Of a DNA stretch of 38,296 nucleotides, positions 23,631-30,566 are shown one piece after another (position 1 is the first letter of the stretch; the number at the start of each line of letters is the position of its first letter). The translations under genes and the position numbers were made by a program. The notes beneath the pieces were generated by a model. The model saw only the letters and a list, made by a program, of their open reading frames with translations, did no database searches and was not told the origin of the DNA. Source of the stretch: Alphaproteobacteria bacterium (lineage in GTDB: Bacteria; Pseudomonadota; Alphaproteobacteria; Micavibrionales; CSBR16-224); the NCBI GenBank assembly GCA_006226225.1, contig SBHI01000085.1, positions 1-38,296 of the forward strand, given 5' to 3'.

Positions 23631-24962
23631 CTATACTCCCAGAAAACGGCGCAGGGAAATCAACGGACGTCTGAAAAGGCTGTAAGCCAGAAAACTGCGC
23701 GCACCATAGATCTTTGCCGTCCCTGTCAGGCCGATACGCGCCGCATCATCCTCTGCAAAAGTCGCGCGTATTTTATAAGTCAGCAGGCCGTCGGCATCGA
23801 GCGATGCCTGATAACCAATGGTTCTCAGATGTGCCTGATGTTTTTTCAAAGGTGCCGTATTCAGGAAAAAGGCCGCAGGCGCGGCTTCGTCAATCCGCAA
23901 CATGGCATCAACAGGAACGCGGATCAGCAGCTCCGTATCATGTGGCGGTGCCAGCATCATAACCTTATCACCTGTCCGTACGGGGCGGCCGCGCAAGTCG
24001 TTTTTATCAGAGAAAACCGCAACACCGTCGCGCGGCGCCGTTATCACGGCTTGCGCGAGAAGTTCTCGCGCATAATGTAATTCCTGCTGCCGCAGCGCAA
24101 TCTCCGCCCGCAGCGCCGCCAGCTCCTGCTTCTTTTCCGGCGCTGTGATGGATTCGCGCTCCGCCTTTGCCAGCACAGCCTGTGCCATCGTTTGACGGTG
24201 CTCCGCTTCCGCGACCTGACTGCGCAAAGCCGTATCATCTATTTTTGCCAAGACTTCTCCCTGTTTGACCAACGTATTCGGCTCAATCAGGATATCCGCC
24301 AACATGCCGTCGAAGGGGATGGTGATTACGTAAGGGTCTTTGGCAACAACCTCCGCCGGCGCGGTTACCGACAGCTTGACAGGCCAGCACAGCGCTACCA
24401 ACACGGCCAACAGAAAGACCTTTCCCTTCCAGCTGGGCAGCTTTTTTCCACGCCTCTGTACCAACACTTGTAAACCGTAACCATAAGCATCTGCCAATTC
24501 ATCCAGCAAGACCTTATCCAAGGCTGCAAACGGCTCTTCCCGGTCTATCCACAAGGCACCTGTCACATGACCGCTACGGTCATATAATGCAACCAGTGCA
24601 GCATTGGCGGAACACCATGTTTGCCAGTTTTTTTTATCCGTTCCTTCTACATCTTTCGCATGCAAAATACGCACAGCCTCATCCGACTCCTGCTGCGGTA
24701 AATGCCGTGCAATAAAATCAGACAGCCACAACAGATACGGGCTGTTTTTTTCCATCTCCGTCAAACCGGAAACCGTTTCAATGCCATTTTCACCTGTCCA
24801 GAACAGCGCCTGCCGGTACGGAACAAGGCGGTAAGTTTCATTGACCATCATAAACGCCAGCTCTGCCGCCGTCTTTTGACTGCGGGACTGGCGTTGCAGA
24901 GAAAGAAGCAAGAGCAGCTTTTCAGCCTGTGCGTCTATTTTTTTGGTGTTTTTCTTACTCAT
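23631..24962 (-). CDS. HlyD-family adaptor with GAF-like cytoplasmic N-terminus
   Basis: 443 residues from ATG 24960-24962, with AGGA eight bases upstream; a GTG one codon earlier is less likely. Residues about 30-165 form a soluble alpha/beta domain that looks GAF-like (AAELAFMMVNETYRLVPYRQ; AALVALYDRSGHVTGALWID; LLDELADAYGYGLQ). One membrane helix follows (KVFLLAVLVALCWPVKL, about 181-197). The periplasmic adaptor part has both lipoyl halves (IPFDGMLADILIEPNTLVKQ and ITAPRDGVAVFSDKNDLRGR) and a short hairpin between them. Adaptors bridge inner-membrane pumps to TolC. A cytoplasmic sensor-like domain on an adaptor is unusual. It overlaps the preceding gene by 8 bases. Confidence 0.82.
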   Translation of the reverse strand: MSKKNTKKIDAQAEKLLLLLSLQRQSRSQKTAAELAFMMVNETYRLVPYRQALFWTGENGIETVSGLTEMEKNSPYLLWLSDFIARHLPQQESDEAVRILHAKDVEGTDKKNWQTWCSANAALVALYDRSGHVTGALWIDREEPFAALDKVLLDELADAYGYGLQVLVQRRGKKLPSWKGKVFLLAVLVALCWPVKLSVTAPAEVVAKDPYVITIPFDGMLADILIEPNTLVKQGEVLAKIDDTALRSQVAEAEHRQTMAQAVLAKAERESITAPEKKQELAALRAEIALRQQELHYARELLAQAVITAPRDGVAVFSDKNDLRGRPVRTGDKVMMLAPPHDTELLIRVPVDAMLRIDEAAPAAFFLNTAPLKKHQAHLRTIGYQASLDADGLLTYKIRATFAEDDAARIGLTGTAKIYGARSFLAYSLFRRPLISLRRFLGV

Positions 24963-26385
24963 CACTCGAATCCTGCGGTGCTTCTTCGGGATTTGCCGCT
25001 ACTTTCAGCCCGATAAAGCCCAACGGGATTTTCTTGCGTGCGGCTCCGACATCAAAAATCGCTTTGCCGCCCATACCCGGCAGCAATTCCTCCTGATATG
25101 ACGACAGCTCAGCAACGATTTCCGCCGTCTGGCTGACAGGATCGACTTTTCCATGGACGCGAATGACTTTCGCCGGATATGTTTTTCCGCTTTCCTCCAC
25201 ATAGACATCAAACGGCGTACCGACATTCAGCCAGCGCAGCCAGACAGACGGCACAAGAAATTGCAGCAGCAACGGTTCATTGGAAGAAATTTCCATCAAT
25301 ACACGCCCGCGTTCCGCATATTCATAGGGGCTTGCCAGCCTGTTGGTCACACGTCCGTCAAAAGGTGCCTTAATCGTGCAAAGCGCGATGCGTTTTTCAA
25401 CCTGTGCCAAACGCGCTTGCTCCTGCGCTACGCTTTCCTGTGCCGCAATATATTCGATTTCCGATAAGGTTCCCAATTTGCGCAATTGCTTTTTGGCTTT
25501 CAGTTCGGCATCCGCCAAACGCAGGGCTGCGCTTTTTTCACTGTAAAGCGCCTCTTCAAGCGCACAGTCGAAACGTGCCAGAATATCTTCGGCGGAAAAA
25601 ACATCACCGTTCTGAAAAGGAAAATCGAGAATCCTGCCGCTCATCAGGCTTGAAATCACCGCCTGTCTACGCGCAATCAGAACGGACTGCACCTCATGCG
25701 TTTCAACAGGCGCTTCGACCACGGGCGGCAATGTTTCCACAGCTGCCGTTTCGACCGGATTATCCCCAGCTGCCGGAGCAATCTGTGCGAAACTTTCAAT
25801 ATCCTCCAGCACTTTCCGCATCGGGTCAGCCTCGTCGGCGATGGGCGGCTCCTGTTTTTTCTCTTCCTTAAGAGAGGCCAGCTGCAGAGGTGTCTTTTCA
25901 CGCGATGAAACGGAGAAGAATAATTTCCGTGCCGCTGCAAATTCGACGGTTTTTTGCTCAAACGCGCGGATATCCCGCGACACTGCCGTGATCGTATGGG
26001 ATGCCGTCTGTATAAAAGGTGCATAAGCTATAACAGCCTGCTGTTTGAGTGTTGTCAAATCGGGCAGCTTCACATCTGCGAGTTTTTGGACTGTCTGTTT
26101 CCGCAGCTTTCCGGCTTTATCTGCCGTCTCCCGCCCCAACTCACCTGCAAAAGCGCCAAATGCTTGCAATTGCTGTCCCGCAAGTGCAGGGGCGCGGCGC
26201 CAATCTTCTTTATTAAATAAAAGCGGGTCGGAAAGCACCAGCATCAATCCCAGCACTGCACCAAACAGCGCGCAGGCAACAAACAACGCACGGGTTTTGC
26301 CCGCAGGTGCTTTACGCTGCGCGCGCCCTTCGGATTTCCGTCCGAACGGTACCGTTTTGTTTTTGCCTCCCGATGCATCAAGCAT
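24955..26385 (-). CDS. HlyD-family membrane fusion protein
   Basis: 476 residues from ATG 26383-26385; a TTG five codons upstream is possible. The basic cytoplasmic N-terminus is followed by one membrane helix (ALFVACALFGAVLGLMLVLS). A long periplasmic helical or disordered spacer (about 60-225) comes before the adaptor core. The core has a lipoyl half (MSGRILDFPFQNGDVFSAED), a helical hairpin (KSAALRLADAELKAKKQLRKL; SVAQEQARLAQVEKRIALCT), a second half (IKAPFDGRVTNRLASPYEYA) and a beta-barrel. The core resembles RND-type adaptors. The extra spacer of about 165 residues ahead of it is unusual. It lies between the TolC-type gene (23 bases) and the second adaptor (overlap). Confidence 0.82.
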   Translation of the reverse strand: MLDASGGKNKTVPFGRKSEGRAQRKAPAGKTRALFVACALFGAVLGLMLVLSDPLLFNKEDWRRAPALAGQQLQAFGAFAGELGRETADKAGKLRKQTVQKLADVKLPDLTTLKQQAVIAYAPFIQTASHTITAVSRDIRAFEQKTVEFAAARKLFFSVSSREKTPLQLASLKEEKKQEPPIADEADPMRKVLEDIESFAQIAPAAGDNPVETAAVETLPPVVEAPVETHEVQSVLIARRQAVISSLMSGRILDFPFQNGDVFSAEDILARFDCALEEALYSEKSAALRLADAELKAKKQLRKLGTLSEIEYIAAQESVAQEQARLAQVEKRIALCTIKAPFDGRVTNRLASPYEYAERGRVLMEISSNEPLLLQFLVPSVWLRWLNVGTPFDVYVEESGKTYPAKVIRVHGKVDPVSQTAEIVAELSSYQEELLPGMGGKAIFDVGAARKKIPLGFIGLKVAANPEEAPQDSSDE

Positions 26386-26408
26386 GGTGTCTCTTCGCAA
26401 CCTTTCCT

Positions 26409-27941
26409 TTACCGATGCGGTGTTTGCAATGCCGCATCAAGCTGTGTCAGGTGATATTGTTTATCGTCTTTTTTTTGTTTTTCTCCGTCTTGTTTTTCGG
26501 CATTCTGCCACACATCCACCCCCAGACTGTTCAGCATGCGTGCATAAGCATGCTGCGCCGCCTGATAGGCGAAAATCCTATCCCATTGCAACAAAGCGTC
26601 ATCCAGCTCTGTGTTTAAAACACTTAAATCACTGCCCAACCCCGCTTCACGCTTGCGTCTTTCGCTACGCAAAATCCTCCGGTAATTATCGGCCTGTTCA
26701 TCCATTTGTGAAAACTGGCTGCGACTTTCCTCCAATTGCTGTTTAGCGACATGAACCTGCGCAATCACCGCAACCAGCAGGGCATAGCGTTGCTTATCAG
26801 ACAGTGCCTTTTTGTTCTTGGCCTGCTCATAGCGCTGCGGCAGCGTAAATAAATCCATCAGCATTGCAGAAAGCGACACCGAGAAATTCGCCCAATCCTG
26901 ATCAGATAAAAAAGAGTTCGTATCTTTGTTTAGCCCCAGAAAAAAGCGCGCACCGGGCAGAACTTCCAGCACCGTCGTTTTGATTTCGCGCAGAGCAATG
27001 CGCTCTTTCAAAAAAGCTTCTTTCACTTCCGGACGGTTCATCAGAGCCGTGTCCTGCAGCTTCTCCAGATCCTGTTCCAGCTTGGGCAAGTCATCCGAGG
27101 TCAGCCAGTTTTTTTGCGGTAACTGTAATACAATTTTATCGTCAGGCGATAATCCGATCAGTGTTTTCAGCTCCAGCATCGCCCGGGCAACATTACGGCG
27201 TTTCTCCGCCAGTGTATTGCGCTTACGCAGCAGCTCCTCTTTTTTCTGCAAGCCGCTTTCATAGGGAATAATGCCTTTTTTGATAGCTTGCTCCAAATCC
27301 GCCAGCCGCTTATCCGCCTCTGTCAGCAGCGCGGCATGTTTGGATGACGTTTCCTGTTCTGCCGCCGCACGCCAGAAGGCGACATAAACATCCTGCGCCA
27401 GATTTTGCAGAACTTTGCGGCGGCGCTCATGCGCGATCAATACACGGTCTGATGCCGTACGCGCATGGGCAACGGTGACTGCAGCATCCAGAATATTCCA
27501 ACTTGCTTCCAATTGCGCCGTGCGGCGGTGCCTGTCCGTTGAAATCGATGGCTCCAGCGACTGCATCCCCGTCAAAGCCGACCGGCTTGATGATGCCCCC
27601 GTATTACTGCGCCCCTGATAGGATGCACCGGCTTCGATTTTCGGCAGCAGGCTTAATTTTTCGATATTATATTCACCGCTGCGGATCAGCTCTTCCATCA
27701 GCGCGACCTGCACATCCAGATTGCGCTTCACGGCCAAATCAAGCGCATCATCCAATGTTATCTGCAAAATGCCATCATTACCTTGCGCGACTGCCTCCAA
27801 ATCACCGCGCAGCCTTTCAGCATATTCTTCTTCCCCCATAGGGCTGGTTGCCGTTGAACAAGCAGCCAAAAGCAGCAATCCGGACAACAGCAAAAAGAAT
27901 TTGCTAAGATGACACAGGTTTATACGGGAACAAAGAGTCAT
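26409..27941 (-). CDS. TolC-family outer-membrane lipoprotein
   Basis: 510 residues from ATG 27939-27941; a TTG seven codons upstream is less likely. A lipoprotein signal peptide ends in LLLLAAC with lipidated Cys28, as in OprM/CusC-type channels. The rest has the doubled outer-membrane-factor pattern: ITLDDALDLAVKRNLDVQVA opening the first repeat, long heptad helices (ERRRKVLQNLAQDVYVAFWR; KRRNVARAMLELKTLIGLSP), PEVKEAFLKERIALREIKTT opening the second, and SQFSQMDEQADNYRRILRSE near the end. It would be the exit duct for the adaptors encoded downstream. It is the first gene of the five-gene unit and lies behind the promoter at 28023-28050. Confidence 0.88.
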   Translation of the reverse strand: MTLCSRINLCHLSKFFLLLSGLLLLAACSTATSPMGEEEYAERLRGDLEAVAQGNDGILQITLDDALDLAVKRNLDVQVALMEELIRSGEYNIEKLSLLPKIEAGASYQGRSNTGASSSRSALTGMQSLEPSISTDRHRRTAQLEASWNILDAAVTVAHARTASDRVLIAHERRRKVLQNLAQDVYVAFWRAAAEQETSSKHAALLTEADKRLADLEQAIKKGIIPYESGLQKKEELLRKRNTLAEKRRNVARAMLELKTLIGLSPDDKIVLQLPQKNWLTSDDLPKLEQDLEKLQDTALMNRPEVKEAFLKERIALREIKTTVLEVLPGARFFLGLNKDTNSFLSDQDWANFSVSLSAMLMDLFTLPQRYEQAKNKKALSDKQRYALLVAVIAQVHVAKQQLEESRSQFSQMDEQADNYRRILRSERRKREAGLGSDLSVLNTELDDALLQWDRIFAYQAAQHAYARMLNSLGVDVWQNAEKQDGEKQKKDDKQYHLTQLDAALQTPHR

Positions 27942-27995
27942 AGAGACCAAAATTTCCAACAATTAAAGGCGGCAGAAAAGCCGGATGAAAGCATA

Positions 27996-28021
27996 GAAGA
28001 GTGCAGAATTATGCACTCTTC
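27996..28021. repeat. 26-bp operator-like inverted repeat at the exporter start site
   Basis: Perfect arms GAAGAGTGCA (27996-28005) and TGCACTCTTC (28012-28021) flank a six-base centre. Given the promoter just beside it on the minus strand, this spans about -5 to +21 of the transcript, the classical position for a repressor operator. As it straddles the expected start, the transcript would hold only part of it as a hairpin. Confidence 0.6.
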
Positions 28022-28022
28022 C

Positions 28023-28050
28023 ATTCTACGCTCTTCTCTATATAGGTCAA
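28023..28050 (-). promoter_or_regulatory. sigma70-type promoter of the exporter/surface-protein unit
   Basis: On the minus strand TTGACC (28045-28050) and TAGAAT (28023-28028), each 5 of 6 to consensus, are spaced by 16 bases. Transcription would start near 28016, about 75 bases before the TolC-type gene. It is among the best promoter-like sequences in the window and the only strong one ahead of the five-gene unit. Confidence 0.6.
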
Positions 28051-28084
28051 TATGTTAGTAATTTTTTAATAATTTATGTGATAA

Positions 28085-28106
28085 AGGCGGCTTTGAAAAA
28101 GCCGCC
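28085..28106 (-). terminator. hairpin terminator after the DUF465 gene
   Basis: GGCGGCTT (28086-28093) pairs with AAGCCGCC (28099-28106), closing a short loop. On the minus strand it is followed by TTTAT, a modest T-run, 58 bases after the DUF465 stop. It would insulate the exporter promoter from upstream transcription. Confidence 0.6.
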
Positions 28107-28114
28107 CTTCACAA

Positions 28115-28131
28115 CCCCTGTCAGACAGGGG
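28115..28131. repeat. 17-base palindrome next to the terminator
   Basis: CCCCTGTC (28115-28122) and GACAGGGG (28124-28131) are exact inverted arms around one base. With the neighbouring hairpin it forms a pair of stem-loops in the DUF465 3' untranslated region; it may strengthen termination or protect the mRNA end. Confidence 0.5.
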
Positions 28132-28163
28132 GTATTATCAATACATCGTAAAACCTTTTTGCC

Positions 28164-28412
28164 TTATGCAGCTTCGGTTTTGACAATGATTTCCAGCATT
28201 TCATCCTTCAGCGCAAGGCGTGTCTTTTTCAGATTTTCCAGACGCTCGTCGCTTGCGGCTTCAATTTCTTTTTCGATGCGCAGGATTTCTTTCGTCACGT
28301 CTTCATATTCGTCGAAAAGCTTTTTAAAATGCGCATCCGTCGTTTTCAGCGTATGAATAGCTTCTTTGTGTTCCGGCAATTCATGTACCAAATCGTGATG
28401 TTCTTCCAACAT
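28164..28412 (-). CDS. YdcH/DUF465 family protein
   Basis: 82 residues, all helical. The family pattern is visible: LVHELPEHKEAIHTLKTTDAHFKKLFDEY (8-36, given as its key spans LVHELPEHKEAI and DAHFKKLFDEY), then EILRIEKEIEAASDERLENLKKTRLALKDEM forming the second arm of a coiled-coil hairpin. DUF465 proteins are small cytoplasmic proteins common in proteobacteria, often near heat-shock or stationary-phase genes; function unknown. AAAGGA lies nine bases before the ATG. It follows the Hsp70 gene on the same strand by 69 bases. Confidence 0.9.
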   Translation of the reverse strand: MLEEHHDLVHELPEHKEAIHTLKTTDAHFKKLFDEYEDVTKEILRIEKEIEAASDERLENLKKTRLALKDEMLEIIVKTEAA

Positions 28413-28481
28413 GTCGTTTTCCTTTCATTTGCAGTGAGTCCAAGGGAGTTTAAAGCCTGTGGCGTCAAAAATAAAGTATTA

Positions 28482-29738
28482 TCATCCCGCCGTTCCAAAA
28501 CGGCGTATTGCTTCATAACCCAGTCCCAAGCCAACACTGGACAGCTTGTTCTCCTCGGAAATATCAGCTTGCGGAAATTTCGCCGCAACGGTTTTCTTCA
28601 GTAGCGGCACTTCCGTTGTGCCACCTGTCAGAATAATCAGCTCGACATCTTTTTCCCTCACCTGCGCCTGCCGCAAACAGTCATCAATATCGGAAACAAT
28701 CGCGCGCACATGTTTATCTACCGCCGCATTGAAAACCGCGCGCGCTACGGAGACGGCAAATCCCGCCTCGACAAAATCCAGCAGCGCCGTCATTTGCAAA
28801 TGATCCGTCAAGCCGATCTTGCATTCTTCAACCGCTGCCAAAAGCTGATGCCCCTTTCCCTCCTCCAGCAATTTGATATAACGCGAAAACTTCTCCGGTG
28901 CATGCGACTGCGGCAGAATATCCCGCATTTGTTTGTGCATTTTCGGCGTATATAAAAAATTGATCTTCGACCATTCGGACATATCGTGGAACGGAACCGC
29001 AGGCAGCGGCAAATTTTTCTCGCCGTAATCCGTTCCATATCCAAAATCAGGCATAAAAGCGCTGAGACTTAGATCCTTATCGAAATCATTGCCGCCAATA
29101 CGAATGCCGGAATTGCCGAGAATGTCATCCGTGCGGTCACTTTTATCCATCATGTTCTGCGCCAGACGAATGACGGTAAAATCCGATGTACCGCCCCCGA
29201 TATCGGCAACCAGTGCCAGTTGTTCGGAACGCAGTGTCCTCTCATGCGCAAAAGCCGCAGCAATCGGCTCATACTGAAAGGCGACATGTTTAAATCCGAC
29301 CGCCTTTGCGATATTCTGCAATTCATCCTGTGCGCGGCTGTCGGTTTTACTGTCATTATCGGCAAAATGCACGGGTCTGCCCATGACAACATTCGTCATT
29401 TCAACACCGCTGTGCCGTTCCGCCGCCGCTTTCATATTCCCGATAAAATCACCCAACACATCTTCAAATCTTTTTAGTTTACCGTTCACCACAGTACCAT
29501 CATTCATCAGACTGGTGCCCAGAATGCGCTTCAAACTGCGCATGAAACGCCCTTCTTCGCCCTCCATAAACAACCGCATCGCTTGTTTACCGAAACGGGC
29601 ATCCGACGCATTGACGGCATAAAAGACCGCGCTGGGAATTGTGATCTCCTCCCCCTCTAAAGGTACAAGCGTTACAGCACGTTCCCGGCAAAGAGAAAGC
29701 GTTGAATTCGAGGTTCCAAAATCAAGACCGCAATTCAT
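28482..29738 (-). CDS. Hsp70-family chaperone, short YegD-type
   Basis: 418 residues from ATG 29736-29738. The frame is open further upstream, but only from this Met does the Hsp70 fold begin: MNCGLDFGTSNSTLSLC (phosphate-1 loop), ALVADIGGGTSDFTVI (phosphate-2) and LIILTGGTTEVPLLKKTV (adenosine site). The protein ends right after the ATPase domain, with no substrate-binding beta-sandwich or lid, which matches the length class of YegD (about 450 residues) rather than DnaK (about 640). YegD-type proteins have no settled client. No convincing ribosome-binding site is seen. Confidence 0.88.
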   Translation of the reverse strand: MNCGLDFGTSNSTLSLCRERAVTLVPLEGEEITIPSAVFYAVNASDARFGKQAMRLFMEGEEGRFMRSLKRILGTSLMNDGTVVNGKLKRFEDVLGDFIGNMKAAAERHSGVEMTNVVMGRPVHFADNDSKTDSRAQDELQNIAKAVGFKHVAFQYEPIAAAFAHERTLRSEQLALVADIGGGTSDFTVIRLAQNMMDKSDRTDDILGNSGIRIGGNDFDKDLSLSAFMPDFGYGTDYGEKNLPLPAVPFHDMSEWSKINFLYTPKMHKQMRDILPQSHAPEKFSRYIKLLEEGKGHQLLAAVEECKIGLTDHLQMTALLDFVEAGFAVSVARAVFNAAVDKHVRAIVSDIDDCLRQAQVREKDVELIILTGGTTEVPLLKKTVAAKFPQADISEENKLSSVGLGLGYEAIRRFGTAG

Positions 29739-29880
29739 GGAAATATCTGTTCTGTTTGGTGGTGACGCAAATGCCTTCCATAGATAGGAAGGATAGCGGC
29801 TTTTGTCAAGCTGCGGCGCAGGCAGATCGCATATAGGGCTGGCGCAATCTAAAATATCTCCTCTATAATCAAAAAATAGA

Positions 29881-30558
29881 ATGCCCGCAATTTTTGCCTT
29901 ATGGTTTTCAGATATGCCGGATTTCACAGTTTTCGACAAAACAACGCTGATTACAATTGCCAGCGCAGCAGCAACATTTATCGCCGTGCTGGGGATCGGA
30001 CTGGCAGTCATTAAAGACAAAACACGGATACAGAAAAAACGGCAAAAAACGCGCGGCGGCAAAGGCTGGCAAAATGCCCGTCAAAGCCTGCGCCATATGC
30101 CGTGGAAACGACTGCGCTTTTCTTCTGTCAAAAATCTCCGCAACATCCTGATTATTCTCTTCCTGCTATCAATCATCCTCGTGGGCAAAGTGCTGGAACC
30201 ATCCCCCCCGAAAAAAAGTGGCAAAAACGTAGACAGCTCGATTTTCTGCCATTCTCCCTACATTATTGACGGGGATACTTTCGACTGTGTCGGCACACGC
30301 ATCCGTCTGATGGGAATTGATGCGCCGGAAATGCCCGATCATTGCAGGCCCGGACGACGCTGTACAGAAGGAGACCCTTTTGCCGCCAAAAAATATCTGG
30401 AATCTCTGGCGACAGGATGGGTGAAATGTCGTGCAATCGAGATTGACCATTACGGCCGCACCATTGCCCGCTGCAAGGTAAAAGATGTTGACCTTTCCTG
30501 CGCCATGATCGCCTCCGGTCACGCCGTCCGGCGTTACAGCAGTATTTCCTGCCCTTAA
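29881..30558 (+). CDS. membrane-anchored thermonuclease-like protein (SNase domain)
   Basis: 225 residues. Two hydrophobic segments (about 21-44, 88-103) separated by a very basic stretch (DKTRIQKKRQKTRGGKGW) precede a C-terminal staphylococcal-nuclease domain (about 122-225). IIDGDTFDCVGTRIRLMGIDAPEMPD carries the counterparts of the Ca-binding Asp (D130/D132), Arg35 (R142) and Glu43 (E150); HYGRTIARCKV carries Arg87 (R193). The catalytic set is complete, so activity on nucleic acid is plausible. Two membrane segments put both termini on the same side; which side is not certain. Six Cys in the nuclease domain hint at periplasmic disulfides. ATG 29914 is an alternative start. TATAAT at 29864-29869 is a possible -10. 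Confidence 0.82.
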   Translation: MPAIFALWFSDMPDFTVFDKTTLITIASAAATFIAVLGIGLAVIKDKTRIQKKRQKTRGGKGWQNARQSLRHMPWKRLRFSSVKNLRNILIILFLLSIILVGKVLEPSPPKKSGKNVDSSIFCHSPYIIDGDTFDCVGTRIRLMGIDAPEMPDHCRPGRRCTEGDPFAAKKYLESLATGWVKCRAIEIDHYGRTIARCKVKDVDLSCAMIASGHAVRRYSSISCP

Positions 30559-30566
30559 ACCGGCAA

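Noticed and set aside
29739..30062. N-terminal extension of the Hsp70 gene to 30062
   Set aside because: The extra 108 codons lie antisense to the nuclease gene and precede MNCGLDFGT, the true Hsp70 opening; the extension looks like non-coding translation.
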